A stretch of DNA of 64,000 bases from Amorphochlora amoebiformis (lineage: Eukaryota; Cercozoa; Chlorarachniophyceae): assembly GCA_054601695.1 (NCBI GenBank), contig BAAHQB010000003.1:930001-994000 (forward strand), written 5' to 3'. A program made the translations under genes and the position numbers. Positions 26,775 to 59,953 of the stretch are shown piece by piece. Each line of letters starts with the position of its first letter. The first letter of the stretch is position 1. A model generated the notes under the pieces. It was not told the DNA's origin, searched no databases, and worked only from the letters and a program-made list of their open reading frames with translations.

Positions 26775-26846
26775 CTGAAATAATATCCCGATTATGTATA
26801 CTTTCCCTGGTTCAGTCTTAGCATGTATATATATATATATATATAC

Positions 26847-26897
<51 letters not shown>

Positions 26898-27020
26898 ATA
26901 TATATTATGTTATATATATATATATATATATATGTATTTAATATTCTGAAATAATATATATACCTTCCCTGGTTCCGCCTGAGCATGCGTCTTTAATGTT
27001 CTTCGCATCTCCATGTTATG
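24266..27020 (-). CDS. Minus-strand gene fragment, three exons, unrecognised protein
   Basis: In minus-strand order the exons are 27020-26964 ([19 protein letters not shown]), 25112-25008 (begins [20 protein letters not shown], ends with five Gly and five Glu) and 24346-24266 (begins [14 protein letters not shown], ends PSPQQVVVR). All are whole codons (19, 35, 27), all start after TAG or CAG and end at GTATAT, GTATCC or GTATGC, so phase 0 carries through. The Gly-Glu stretch is encoded by an 11-base G run and GAG repeats and may vary in length. The product looks hydrophilic, with a low-complexity acidic linker. No family is recognised. The first exon could hold the start (MEMRRT) but the acceptor in front and its copies suggest an internal exon. 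A further island at 24113-24152 ([12 protein letters not shown] on the minus strand) may continue it. Confidence 0.55.
25485..26020. repeat. Minisatellite, 81-87 bp units
   Basis: Anchor AGCAAAACATTTCACC or its variants recurs at 25485, 25566, 25647, 25730, 25812, 25899 and 25984. The first three units are exactly 81 bp (27 codons) and nearly identical; later ones drift in length and sequence. Further decayed units with TGTATTTATTGAGTATATG appear up to 26570 between (TA)n. It lies within the intron of the minus-strand model between 25113 and 26963. Open frames through the 81-bp units exist on both strands and are not taken as coding. Confidence 0.88.
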
Positions 27021-27023
27021 CTA

Positions 27024-27085
<62 letters not shown>

Positions 27086-27105
27086 TAAATATACATATAT
27101 ATGTC

Positions 27106-27157
<52 letters not shown>

Positions 27158-27210
27158 ATATATGCCTGAGCATGCGTCTTTAATGTTCTTCGCATGTCCA
27201 TGTTATGCTA

Positions 27211-27248
<38 letters not shown>

Positions 27249-27285
27249 ATATATATACACTCACGCACACACACATATATATATA

Positions 27286-27336
<51 letters not shown>

Positions 27337-27378
27337 TGAACATTCGTCTTTAATGCTCTTCGCATGTCCATGTTATGC

Positions 27379-27454
<76 letters not shown>

Positions 27455-27475
27455 TATACATATATGTATTGTTCA

Positions 27476-27553
<78 letters not shown>

Positions 27554-27606
27554 ACCTAAGCATACATATTCACTCTTCTTCGCAATTCCATGTTATGCTA
27601 TATATG

Positions 27607-27671
<65 letters not shown>

Positions 27672-27716
27672 GTCTACCTGAGCATATGCCTTACGCTTTT
27701 GCCATTCTAGACACCT
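26792..27716 (-). repeat. Edge copies on both sides of the minus-strand exon 26964-27020
   Basis: In minus-strand terms, copies of the exon start with its acceptor lie upstream at about 27210-27163, 27378-27334, 27601-27555 and (decayed) 27706-27668. A copy of the exon end with a donor-like GTATAC lies downstream at 26825-26797. The upstream copies stop near GCTCAGGC; the downstream copy begins at CATGCTAAG. (TA)n fills the gaps. Confidence 0.85.
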
Positions 27717-27739
27717 AGGGACTGTATATATATATTATA

Positions 27740-27811
<72 letters not shown>

Positions 27812-27888
27812 ATATATTATATATACACACACCTATACATATACATATATATATATATATATATATACATACATATATATATATATAT

Positions 27889-27965
<77 letters not shown>

Positions 27966-27973
27966 TTTATATA

Positions 27974-28028
<55 letters not shown>

Positions 28029-28033
<5 letters not shown>

Positions 28034-28074
28034 TTACATACATACATATTGTCAGTACAGCGGTGCGATAGGCC

Positions 28075-28132
<58 letters not shown>

Positions 28133-28190
28133 TATACATATTTACATACATACATATTGTCAGTACACCGGTTCCACAGGCCGCTAATTC
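28029..28190 (+). repeat. Edge copy upstream of exon 28164-28321
   Basis: TTTACATACATACATATTGT with CAGTACAGCGG and TAGGCC (28031-28074) repeats the acceptor flank and first 20 nt of the exon at 28164 (28141-28184). It breaks off into (TA)n at the GGCC. Confidence 0.85.
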
Positions 28191-28597
28191 TGTCCGGCCC
28201 AGAGATGAAATTCTAGCGCGCAATGAACTCTGTTACCGCACTCTATACTCCAGCAAACTTACACTATTGCCCGGTTGGATTATGGCCAATGGTTATAGCA
28301 AGACAGTTATACTCGATAATGGTACGCAGATGTGGTCTAGCTAACCAGTGCAAGGATATCCTCTGAGATCCGTTACCATGGATAACTTGTGTGTGTAGTC
28401 GGATATTTCATCTCTTCCTTCGGAACCCATGGGTTCCGGAGGTTTCGTAGGTTCCGGTGTTGCCCTTGGGTTTTGATGCTTGTGTTGGATTACTAGTTGC
28501 GCTGTATGTAACCGTAATATACATATATTTATATATATATATTATATATAAATAAATTATGTATATACATGTATATATATATATATATATATGTGTA

Positions 28598-28683
<86 letters not shown>

Positions 28684-28713
28684 TGTAGTTAGCTATGGGC
28701 TACCGCTCTAGCT

Positions 28714-28772
<59 letters not shown>

Positions 28773-29399
28773 ATATATATATACATATATATTTATATAT
28801 ATATATATACATACATATACCATGTATATATCATAAACATGTATTACTCATATTAGGAATCGTATTATTACTACGTACTACATATGTACACTATCTGTTA
28901 GATCGTAATATTACAACGTACGTACAATATCTGTTAGGGTCCAATTATCATTACCGTGTAACGAGCTTTTTTGTCTTGTAGTTGCTAGCAATGGTTGCCT
29001 GGATTTGTGTGAATGGATAAGAGTTCGGTTGGTGTGGTTTTGTGTTGTGAATGGATAAGAGTTCGATTTGTGTGGTTTTGTGTTGTGAATGGATAAGAGT
29101 TCGATTTCTGTGTTTTGTGTTGTGAATGGATAAAAATTCGATTTGTGTCTTGTGTTGTGAATGGATAAGAGTTCGATTTGTGTTTGCGTTGTGAATGGAT
29201 TAGATTTCGAGTTTTTTAAGTTGAGTCGTGAGTGCATAAGAATTCGATTCGAACATCTTGTGTTCTTTTCGTGTGTGAGAATGTGTGTATAATATGTATT
29301 TGTATGCACACATATACACATATACATATAAACATATACACATATACACACATGTATACACACATATGTACACATATGTATGTCATCACACACACATAT

Positions 29400-29462
<63 letters not shown>

Positions 29463-29480
29463 TATATACACATATATATG

Positions 29481-29569
<89 letters not shown>

Positions 29570-29601
29570 GTGTATATTATATATACACATATACATTATA
29601 T

Positions 29602-29672
<71 letters not shown>

Positions 29673-29846
29673 AACATACACATATTCATACACATATTAT
29701 ACACAGATACACACACACACACACATGATATCTCAGTGAGCTTGCAGTTTGTTTCGGAACGTCAATTATCAAACACAGAGCTAGAGTTCAGGGCGAAGGG
29801 CACATGTTATCATTCGGCATGGGCATCAAGGTCTTCCGAGAGCTAG
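28164..29846 (+). CDS. 3' end of an unrecognised plus-strand gene (three exons)
   Basis: Exons 28164-28321, 28982-29022 and 29748-29846. The first is 52 open codons ([17 protein letters not shown] ... [18 protein letters not shown]) after GTCAG, with donor G/GTACGC. Phase 1 joins TTGTAG/TT to give V, then [13 protein letters not shown] with donor GTTCGG. Phase 0 joins [27 protein letters not shown] ... SSES and TAG at 29844-29846. If unspliced, the first exon would reach TAA at 28340. The last exon is also open in another frame ([18 protein letters not shown] ... to TGA), which the phase chain does not favour. No domain is recognised. The gene ends about 510 bp before the syntaxin start, same strand. 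Confidence 0.6.
28431..28448. repeat. 18-bp perfect palindrome
   Basis: CGGAACCCATGGGTTCCG reads the same on both strands, with related TTCCGGAGGT and GGTTCCGG copies just downstream. It sits in the intron between exons 28164-28321 and 28982-29022. Confidence 0.85.
29003..29240 (+). repeat. 35-39 bp minisatellite built from the end of exon 28982-29022
   Basis: The exon end GATTTGTGTGAATGGATAAG with donor AGTTCG is repeated about seven times with spacing 38, 39, 36, 35, 34 and about 35 bp (GAATGG or its variant at 29011, 29049, 29088, 29124, 29159, 29193, about 29230). Units decay with distance from the exon. The spacer is GTGGTTTTGTGTT, not (TA)n. Confidence 0.85.
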
Positions 29847-30357
29847 CTGTATGTCTTGATCAGGGTGAATGAATCAGGATAAAAGACCAAGAAATGGACA
29901 ACCAGAAGGCGCATCAGGAAAGAGTTGAACATTTGATTCGTTCTTTAACCCTCTGCGAGGGTCCATAGAGGATAGGAGATGGAGTGTGAGGGAAAATGTG
30001 TGATATGGGGGTGGCTTAAACACAAAACTGTCTCGTTTTTGTCGGACATACGGACCTTGCACGGCTGAATACAGGAGATCCCTGCGATATAGGTCCAAAA
30101 CGGTCCCGAGCGAGGCTTATTGATAACGTAAAAAGCCCCAAGAACCCGAGACAGGCCAAGATGAAAGGCCGCACGTGATAAGCCGCCATTGCCGAATGTT
30201 TTATTTTTTTTTAATTTATCGGCTAGGGATATCTGAAACTGCTTCCCTTCACTAGGCCCGCAGCCAATTCTTCCGAGTGGGGGCTTAACTTTGATCTGGG
30301 ACAGGGGCAGAGGTCATTATTTATAGGGCACACACTACGCTCTCCGTGGAAGTTTAG
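29847..30357. other. Intergenic stretch upstream of the syntaxin gene
   Basis: About 510 bp of unique, balanced-composition sequence between the TAG at 29846 and the syntaxin ATG. It should contain the 3' end of one gene and the promoter and leader of the next. A TTATTTATAG at 30315-30324 is the only TATA-like element near the start, and this is weak. No tRNA or other gene is recognised. Confidence 0.5.
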
Positions 30358-31345
30358 ATGTCAGCTCAAGTTTATGATCTACTGGGTGCTCTGTCCAATT
30401 TTGGCGAGGAAATCGAGTTTGACCACGAGGGGAAGCCGCTGGACCAACGCCATGATATTGAGTCTAAGGATGTCACAGATTCAAAGTTTGTAGTTGAGCT
30501 TAAAACATACACATCCTTGGATAAAGATTTAGACGATCTCTGCCAGGTAATTCTTTTGGGTATCAGGGATATGCAGGGTAGTAATCCAGGTTCAACAGGG
30601 ACCATGTAACTAAGCGGAAACGATATGTGTTTAAATTATAGATTACGGAGTACATCGATGCTGCTTCGGAAAAGTTGGACAAGGTACTGGCAGACGACGC
30701 CAATCGAGTCAATCAGAAAGTCGATCAGAACATTAAGAAAGCTCGGGACATCTCCGTGCGCCTGAAGACTCGTCTGATGGACCCCGGTGGGATAAAGGAC
30801 AAAAATCAAAAGCTTAATCAGAACGAGATTCAGGGATCTATCCGCTTGGAGATACGGAACAACCTCTTCAATTACTACGCCAGGAGTTATTTTAAAGCTC
30901 ACAAGGAATTTACCGAGTTTTCCAACGTGTACAAGAGCAAGGTTCACAACCAGGCTAAGAGACAGCTCCGTGTGATGAAGCAGGATCTAACAGAAGCGCA
31001 AATGGACGAACTCATTGATACCGGTTTGAACGAAGAGTTCATCCAAAGTCAGATTCAGGGGGATGAGACTACACTGGACGAACTTAGAAAACAAGCGGAT
31101 GCCGTGAAGCAGATCAATGAAGGCAAGCATATACACTCTCTCTATGTAGATATCTGGATGTATAGATATAGATATATATAAAGATTTATTACATGTAAGT
31201 ATATATTATATATATATATATATCATATTATAGGTTCTGGAAGGTTTGAATATTTAGGCAAACATATACATGTTATATGTATGCAATGCTATGCAATGCA
31301 TGCACATATTATATATGTATATATATATATATATATGTAATTATG

Positions 31346-31386
<41 letters not shown>

Positions 31387-31686
31387 TTTGTATTAACTTA
31401 CTCATGTCTCTGTGTTTCATCTTCAGGAGTGAGAGAGATCCTGGAAATGTTTCAAACTATGTCCGCCCTCGTCGATCAACAGCAAGAAACCATCGACAAT
31501 ATATGTCACCACGTCGAGAGCACGAAAGAATATACAGGGAAGGCGGTTGTGGAGTTTCATCAGGCCTGGGTATATCAGCTGGCCGCCCGCCGAAAGATGT
31601 GTGTGTGCGCGGTCCTCGCCATTCTCGTGCTTGCTGTTGTTGGAATCGGTTTGGCGGCAGCGCTTGGAGCATTTGACAAGAAATAG
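30358..31686 (+). CDS. Syntaxin, Qa-SNARE of the plasma-membrane (SYP1/Stx1/Sso) type
   Basis: Exons 30358-30546, 30642-31122 and 31427-31686 encode 309 residues, the usual syntaxin length. Residues about 35-165 form the Habc helices (DLDDLCQ ... IRLEIRNNLFNYYARS), with the typical RQLRVMKQDLTEAQMDELID segment before the linker. The SNARE motif is about 205-265 (VREILEMFQTMSALVDQQQE), with the zero-layer glutamine at 242. A basic AARRK precedes one C-terminal membrane anchor at 281-304 (MCVCAVLAILVLAVVGIGLA), ending AFDKK. It acts in vesicle fusion, pairing with Qb, Qc and R SNAREs. Phase is 0 at intron 1 (95 nt, GT-AG) and 1 at intron 2. Intron 2 (304 nt) must begin GAAG/GCAAGC, a GC-AG intron, since only this restores INEG-VREIL. 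The ATG is chosen because it follows non-coding sequence and gives a normal N-terminus. Confidence 0.95.
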
Positions 31687-33147
31687 ATGAAATCTCGCTT
31701 AACGTTGCAATCAGTGATGTAGTGTGTCACGCCTGTCTATCGTGTATAGTCACGTGACGCCACTGGGCAGTTTTCCGGATTATCATTGATCCTTATATAC
31801 AAGTTTGAATCTAAGGCCAATTGACAACGAAGTAATGCATGTACTCTAGGTACCCTAGGTACTAGAGAAGGTAATATAAGATATATATATATATATATAT
31901 TATATATGTAAAAATAATGATTATATAGCTATTTTCCAGTTTGTGTATGAAATAGAATCGTGATCTAGTAGCTGCTAGAGATGATATACAAAGTTACACT
32001 AATTGACAGTATAGCATATATAGACTCTACTAGTCTGGTATGGAGTACCATGTCTAGCATATAGACTATAGCCTATGATAACAGTTCTAGAGTTGGTTAC
32101 AACCTAGTCATTCTAGTCATTGCTTTAGATCTTTTAGATGCTAGTCATTACCACCATCACGACTCAAAGAGTGACCCTATATACCTATAGTATCTGGAGT
32201 ATAAAGACACTGTCTACACTCTAACTAGTCTAAAGACAGTGCAATTAGCTCACTGATGGAAGAGTGGTCTAGCAAGTGTAAATATTCACTGGTAGAAGAG
32301 TCTAGCAAGTGTAAATATTCAGTTCTAGAAAGTTACACACACACATGTGTAAAATAGGAGTGGAGTCATCGTAAACTGGCAGCATCTTATCATCTCGCTA
32401 TACCAGTTGCTTTTCCCGGCAAATTTTAGACACATGAACACAAAATCGCTCATATCTTTGCACACTCACAAGCTCACAAGACGCTGCGTTCGGGAGAAAT
32501 GTCACTCAGAGTGACATATTCGGGATATTGAAGACCAATAAGGTGGATTCACCTAAAACACCAACAGTTTTCCTAGGAGAACACCAAAACTCTCCCGGAA
32601 TAATGGCTGCCTTTGGGTACCCTTTCAGAAATTTGGGAGGGAAAGGCGATTAGGATGAAAGGGAGAACAGTGATGAGAAGCACATGTGTAGGCTACATAT
32701 TTGCCTTCTATGTGCCTGAAAAGGCTATGCAAACTTAGAGAATAAACTTATATTTACTCATTTATGAAAATAGCGGATGTAAATATAAAGACGCAAATTG
32801 GGCTGAGGGCGAAAGCATGTTTAATGGCCGCGAAAAATATATTGAAATAAATCTCATCTTTTAGTTATGAGAGATTTTTGAAAGGGGGGGGAGAGCGCGG
32901 GGGGGTGCAAATTTGCGCGCCTTCCGTTAAAAAGTCAACCAAATCCAAACACGTGTGCTTAAGGAATGAATGAATATCGCACATATCGAAAGATAATACA
33001 TCCGCCCTGCCCTGCCTCCTGTTTTCGCGTCTCCTCCCTCCCTCTTCTCCATTTCCATCTACAAGAGCGGACGAGAGCAAACACATCCGAATTTCACCCA
33101 TCCGAAAAAATAAAGATGAAAGAAAAGAATTATAACGTAACAGCGCG
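31687..33147. other. Intergenic region between syntaxin and the signal-peptide gene
   Basis: About 1.46 kb, mostly unique sequence. It holds GTCACGTGAC (31749-31758, a perfect E-box-type palindrome), a short (TA)n at 31880-31904, many CTAG-containing words from 31950 to 32340, and two 40-bp tandem copies of AGAGTCTAGCAAGTGTAAAT type near 32266-32330. A poly-G-rich patch is at 32886-32906. Short open frames on both strands at 32865-33240 have no support apart from the exon at 33148. Confidence 0.6.
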
Positions 33148-54757
<21,610 letters not shown>

Positions 54758-54761
<4 letters not shown>

Positions 54762-54922
54762 AGAGAGAGATAGAAAACCGAAAAAGAACTTCAGAGAGAA
54801 AGAATGAGAATATAGAGAGAAATTTCTGAGAAAAAGAGAGAAATATAAGGGAAAAAAAGAGAAAAAGAGAGAGGTTGGGGAAAAAAAAATGGGAAAAAGC
54901 GACAAAATAGAATAATTTAAAG

Positions 54923-54955
<33 letters not shown>

Positions 54956-55140
54956 GGGAATGAATACGAGGGAAAAAAGAGAGAAAGTTCGAGGAAAAAG
55001 AGAGATAGAATGAGAAAAAACAAAGAAAAAGAATGATATTACAACCTTAAAAAACAACAGTAAGAACAAGGAAAACAGTCAGAAAGAAATCGAAAAAAAC
55101 AGAGAGAAAGAGCGAAAAAAAAAAAAAAAAAGAGAGCGAT
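54758..55140. repeat. GA/A-rich tract after the gene end
   Basis: GAGAGA and GAAAAA repeats begin inside the last codons of the proposed terminal exon and run about 380 bp. From 55141 to 55330 unique sequence follows, then TA-rich sequence to 55970; an island at 55740-55795 is open on both strands without splice support. Confidence 0.85.
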
Positions 55141-55853
55141 GATTAAAAGCAAATCCATCAGATATCAGAATTCTGCTTATCCTTATTTTTTACACGAGTG
55201 TAGATTTCTGCTATCATACTGTTGTGTATCTATCTCTCTGACGATTAGCCGAAATGCTTAATTTTTTATTTTTTTGTTTTCTCAATCATGCTCTTAGGCC
55301 ATACTCAGAACAAGCTGAGGTTGTATATATATTTGTATTATATATACATATATACATACATACATATATATATATATATACAATATATATATATATATAT
55401 GTATACATATAAACTATACAAAGCATTGTTATTTCTAGATATGCAAATTATATATATATATATATAAAGATATATTTATATACATATATACACATGCATA
55501 TGTATATCTATAAACTATATAAAAGTATTGCTATGTCTAGATATGTATATATGAAAAAGTAGTGTATTTATAAATAGCATATATACGTATAGACATATAT
55601 ATTATATACGTATATAAGTATATATGTACATATATGTATATATATATATATATATATTTGTACGTAGTATATATTTATGTTCATTTTCTGTATTTGTAGG
55701 TTTGTATGTATAAATGTCTTAAATACATGTAATATACATATATGTGTTGTTTGATACATCGAAACAAAGGAGAACCGTGTGTACACATGTACATCATATA
55801 TATCATATATATATGTATATATATATATATATATATATCATATACATGTGCAT

Positions 55854-55920
<67 letters not shown>

Positions 55921-55997
55921 CATATATATATATGTATATATAAAAAAATATCCATCATACATAAACATAATCCTTACCCTAATCTCTGATCGTAACA

Positions 55998-56140
55998 GTA
56001 ACCAAAGTTGTAACCGTTACCAAAACTGAAACTGTAACCGTTACCAAAAGTGAAACTGTAACCGTTACCAAAAATGAAACTGTAACCGTTACCAAAAATG
56101 AAACTGTAACCGTTACCAAAAACTGAAACTGTAACGACAA
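55998..56140. repeat. 24-bp tandem repeats, eight-codon period
   Basis: Five or six units of GTAACCGTTACCAAAAATGA plus AACT. The period is exactly eight codons. The plus strand reads VTVTKNET repeats; the minus strand reads FGNGYSFI repeats. The plus-strand frame ends at a TGA at 56124. It lies 40 bp before the exon at 56182 and could be part of an upstream exon, but no splice site proves this. Confidence 0.85.
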
Positions 56141-56181
56141 CTGTAACTGAAATGAAATGTGATTTTTTTTTTATTTTGTAG

Positions 56182-56241
56182 GTCTTACGCGCATGTGTGA
56201 CATCTGTGAGAGACAATAAACCTCTGTTAGCGTGTTATAAG
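56182..56241 (+). CDS. Internal exon of an unrecognised gene
   Basis: 60 nt, 20 codons, reading VLRACVTSVRDNKPLLACYK. It is preceded by a strong pyrimidine tract, TTTATTTTGTAG, and followed by G/GTGAAA. This is one of the clearest acceptors in the window. The next exon is unsure; 56650-56676 (RKICVITIY, donor GTATAT) fits phase 0 but is short. Confidence 0.6.
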
Positions 56242-56266
56242 GTGAAAATATGTAAAATTTCGATTG

Positions 56267-56317
<51 letters not shown>

Positions 56318-56406
56318 GTACATATATATGACATGTTATATGTGAATATATGAGATATTTACATGAATATGTGATATACGCACGGACAGCTTAAATGAAC
56401 CTATTC

Positions 56407-56489
<83 letters not shown>

Positions 56490-56569
56490 CATACATATAT
56501 ATATACATATATATGTAAATATACATACATATATATATATATATGTATATATATAAAGATTTTGTGTAC

Positions 56570-56608
<39 letters not shown>

Positions 56609-56700
56609 TGTATTAATCAACTATGCAAACAAGCACTACACTTCTAAAGAGAAAGATCTGCGTCATCACCATATATGTATATATATCGGCATTTTTCTAG

Positions 56701-56893
56701 TGAAATATTTATAAATATGTGTATATTCATAACAGTATTATTCAGTATGTATATTATGTACCAGAGTCCATTTATGATTGTACCAAAGGGTATATATATA
56801 TATATATGTGTGTGTGTGTTGTATATATATACACGTATATACACATATATATATACACGCACACTATATATATATATATATATATAAAGATTT

Positions 56894-56937
<44 letters not shown>

Positions 56938-57045
56938 TATATCGACATTATTCTAGCGAAATATTTATAAATGTGTGTATATTCACAACAGTATTAAGTA
57001 TTGCATATTATGTACCAGAGTCCCTTTATAATTGTAACAAAGGGG
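56701..57045 (+). CDS. Duplicated hydrophobic exon-like segment
   Basis: 56701-56789 follows TTCTAG and precedes GTATAT. It is open for 29 codons ([20 protein letters not shown] ... FMIVPK) and could be a membrane helix. A second copy at 56957-57045 shares the acceptor (TTCTAG) but has small indels, so its end reads [13 protein letters not shown] and its GT donor is replaced by GGGATA. Which copy is used, if either, is unclear. The phase does not join cleanly to the exons at 56182 or 57667. Confidence 0.4.
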
Positions 57046-57261
57046 ATATATATATGTATATATAAAACACCCACACACACACATATATATATATATATGT
57101 ATATGTATATTTTCAGATATATATATATATATGTAGATAAATATATATAATATATAATAATAATATATATATATATGTGTATATTTGCATATTTCTGTAT
57201 GTGAAATATAAACATATATATATATATATATAATATATATATATGATATATATATGTACAT

Positions 57262-57366
57262 AGGTACCTCCTTCCGGAGGTAAAACGGTGCAATATATAT
57301 ATATATACATATATATATGTATATGTATGTATATATTTATGTATATTATGTATATGTATGTATATA

Positions 57367-57421
<55 letters not shown>

Positions 57422-57518
57422 ATATATGTATATAATATATGTGTATATATATATATATATATTGGTACCCCCTTCCGGAGGTAAAACGGTGCACATATAT
57501 ATAATATATATATTTTTA

Positions 57519-57614
<96 letters not shown>

Positions 57615-57700
57615 TATATATATATATAATATATATATATGTATATATATAAATACATATATATAGGTACCCCCTTCCGGAGGTAAAACAGTGCTCGCTC
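57262..57700 (+). repeat. Two edge copies upstream of exon 57667-57721
   Basis: GGTACCTCCTTCCGGAGGTA with AAACGGTGCA (57263-57292) and GGTACCCCCTTCCGGAGGTA with AAACGGTGCA (57464-57493) precede the complete exon, which reads GTACCCCCTTCCGGAGGTAA and AACAGTGC, then continues to the donor. Both copies break into (TA)n at GTGCA. Confidence 0.92.
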
Positions 57701-57719
57701 TTGGTATAGCAGCTGCCTT

Positions 57720-57785
<66 letters not shown>

Positions 57786-57835
57786 ATTTTGCAGGCATAA
57801 ACACATACCAAAGTACGTACATTCATATAGATATG

Positions 57836-57876
<41 letters not shown>

Positions 57877-57947
57877 ATATATATATGTATTATATATATA
57901 TATATATGTGTATATACATATATATATATACATATTCACATATGTAA

Positions 57948-57981
<34 letters not shown>

Positions 57982-58032
57982 TCCTCCACCCCTTTCTTGA
58001 CTACAATCACAGTTCTTGCTATTATTACCTAA
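57667..58032 (+). CDS. C-terminal exons of an unrecognised gene, with an 18-nt exon
   Basis: Exons 57667-57721 ([18 protein letters not shown]), 57795-57812 (INTYQ, 18 nt) and 58013-58032 (LAIIT and TAA). Junctions are TATAG/GT and G/GTATAT, TTGCAG/GC and A/GTACGT, CACAG/TT; phase carries through all. The first has a Ser-Gly-Gly-Lys-Thr that recalls a nucleotide-binding loop, but the glycine expected five residues earlier is absent. The segment may equally be a hydrophobic tail. The last exon is repeated 42 bp downstream without its acceptor. Confidence 0.45.
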
Positions 58033-58263
58033 GCCACATACGACATTTGCATGGTTCTTGCTATTATTACCTAAACCACAGACGACATTTGTGTCGTACT
58101 AGTCCTTCGGTTTCAATTTGAATTCTATACAACACATTTTAAACTTTCTGATTAAAATAAAATACATCGGTGACACTGTCGGGGTATACCGGGAATAAAC
58201 ATAGACATATATACATATATATATATAATATCTAAATATATAAATATGCATCGAAATATCTAG
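58033..58263. other. Probable 3' flank and short intergenic gap
   Basis: A second copy of the preceding terminal exon (58054-58074), then unique sequence with AATAAAA at 58155-58165 and GAATAAAC at 58193-58200 as possible polyadenylation signals, then a short (TA)n. Confidence 0.4.
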
Positions 58264-58371
58264 GAAAACTGCAAGAAATGCGGCTGAGCAAGAAAAGGCT
58301 TCTATACTGCTGTTACAACCCTCTCGTTCGAAATTCTGTGTGTGCGGGTGCGTTGTCTGTAGGACAAGCGG

Positions 58372-58424
<53 letters not shown>

Positions 58425-58679
58425 AAGCGGTAATATACTCATTTCCTCTCTGATCCCAACACTTAACCCTAACCCTAACCCTAACCCTAACCCTAACCCT
58501 AACCCTAACGGCTCTAACCCTAACCACTAGCTGGTAGCCCATTTGTTGGCATATTTATTCATTAGTATGTCTTTTGGGGTTTGTTGTGATAGCTACAGTC
58601 ATTGGTATTTTTTTCGGGGGTTTTAATGTGTTTGGGAATATTTACATGTGTGTCTGTGTTTGTGGATGTACACATACAT

Positions 58680-58733
<54 letters not shown>

Positions 58734-58982
58734 ATATATATATATGTGTGTGTGTGCGTGTGTGCGTGTGCGTGTGTATATATATTTACATACATCAGGG
58801 TGATATATACATGTATATATATTATATATATGTATGTATATATATATGTAATATATATGGTATACAAACAGATATATATATATATATATGTATATTTAAT
58901 GTGTATATATATATATATGTATATATGTATATATATATATATATATGTATGAATGTATTTGGGCTCAGACATTGCATATAAA

Positions 58983-59025
<43 letters not shown>

Positions 59026-59313
59026 ATTATGTATATATGTATGTATACCTGTGTTTATATACATATTATATATACATATATATGTATATATATATATATA
59101 TATATTACATCAGGTTCCGTTTTGGATTGCAACCAGCGAGACTGACCAAGGGGGAAAAATCAAGTGTTATATATATATATATATATATACATATATATAT
59201 AGACATATATATATATATATTGTATACATGTAACCAAATGCGTATATAAACACACACATACACATATATATGATACGAATATGTATATATATACATGTAT
59301 ATATATGTGCGTG

Positions 59314-59402
<89 letters not shown>

Positions 59403-59438
59403 TTAAATATTATATATATTGTATGTACTTTACATATA

Positions 59439-59524
<86 letters not shown>

Positions 59525-59526
59525 GT

Positions 59527-59565
<39 letters not shown>

Positions 59566-59576
59566 GGGGGAAGGGT

Positions 59577-59653
<77 letters not shown>

Positions 59654-59740
59654 ATATATATATATATGTGTATGTATGTATTTATATATATTATATATAC
59701 ATATATATATATATATATTCATAAATATGTATATATTATA

Positions 59741-59778
<38 letters not shown>

Positions 59779-59822
59779 TAAATGAATATATAAATGTATG
59801 TATATATGTATATATATGTGTG

Positions 59823-59861
<39 letters not shown>

Positions 59862-59918
59862 AACATTTACCTATGTATGTATAAGTGTCCATACATGAAG
59901 ATTCATGTATATTATTGT

Positions 59919-59953
<35 letters not shown>

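Noticed and set aside
28340-28530. Continuation of the 28164 exon to the TAA at 28340 as the gene end
   Set aside because: Possible, but the GTACGC donor at 28322 gives phase-matched joins to two further good exons, so the spliced model is preferred.
30372-30947. Minus-strand open frames opposite the syntaxin exons
   Set aside because: Shadow frames of a gene with full family match on the plus strand.
31404-31676. A second plus-strand frame across the last syntaxin exon
   Set aside because: Out of frame with the SNARE motif and membrane anchor; Arg-Pro rich with no support.
57667-57721. P-loop (Walker A) nucleotide-binding motif
   Set aside because: SGGKT is present, but the glycine or alanine expected five residues before the GK pair is a valine, and no Walker B was found nearby.
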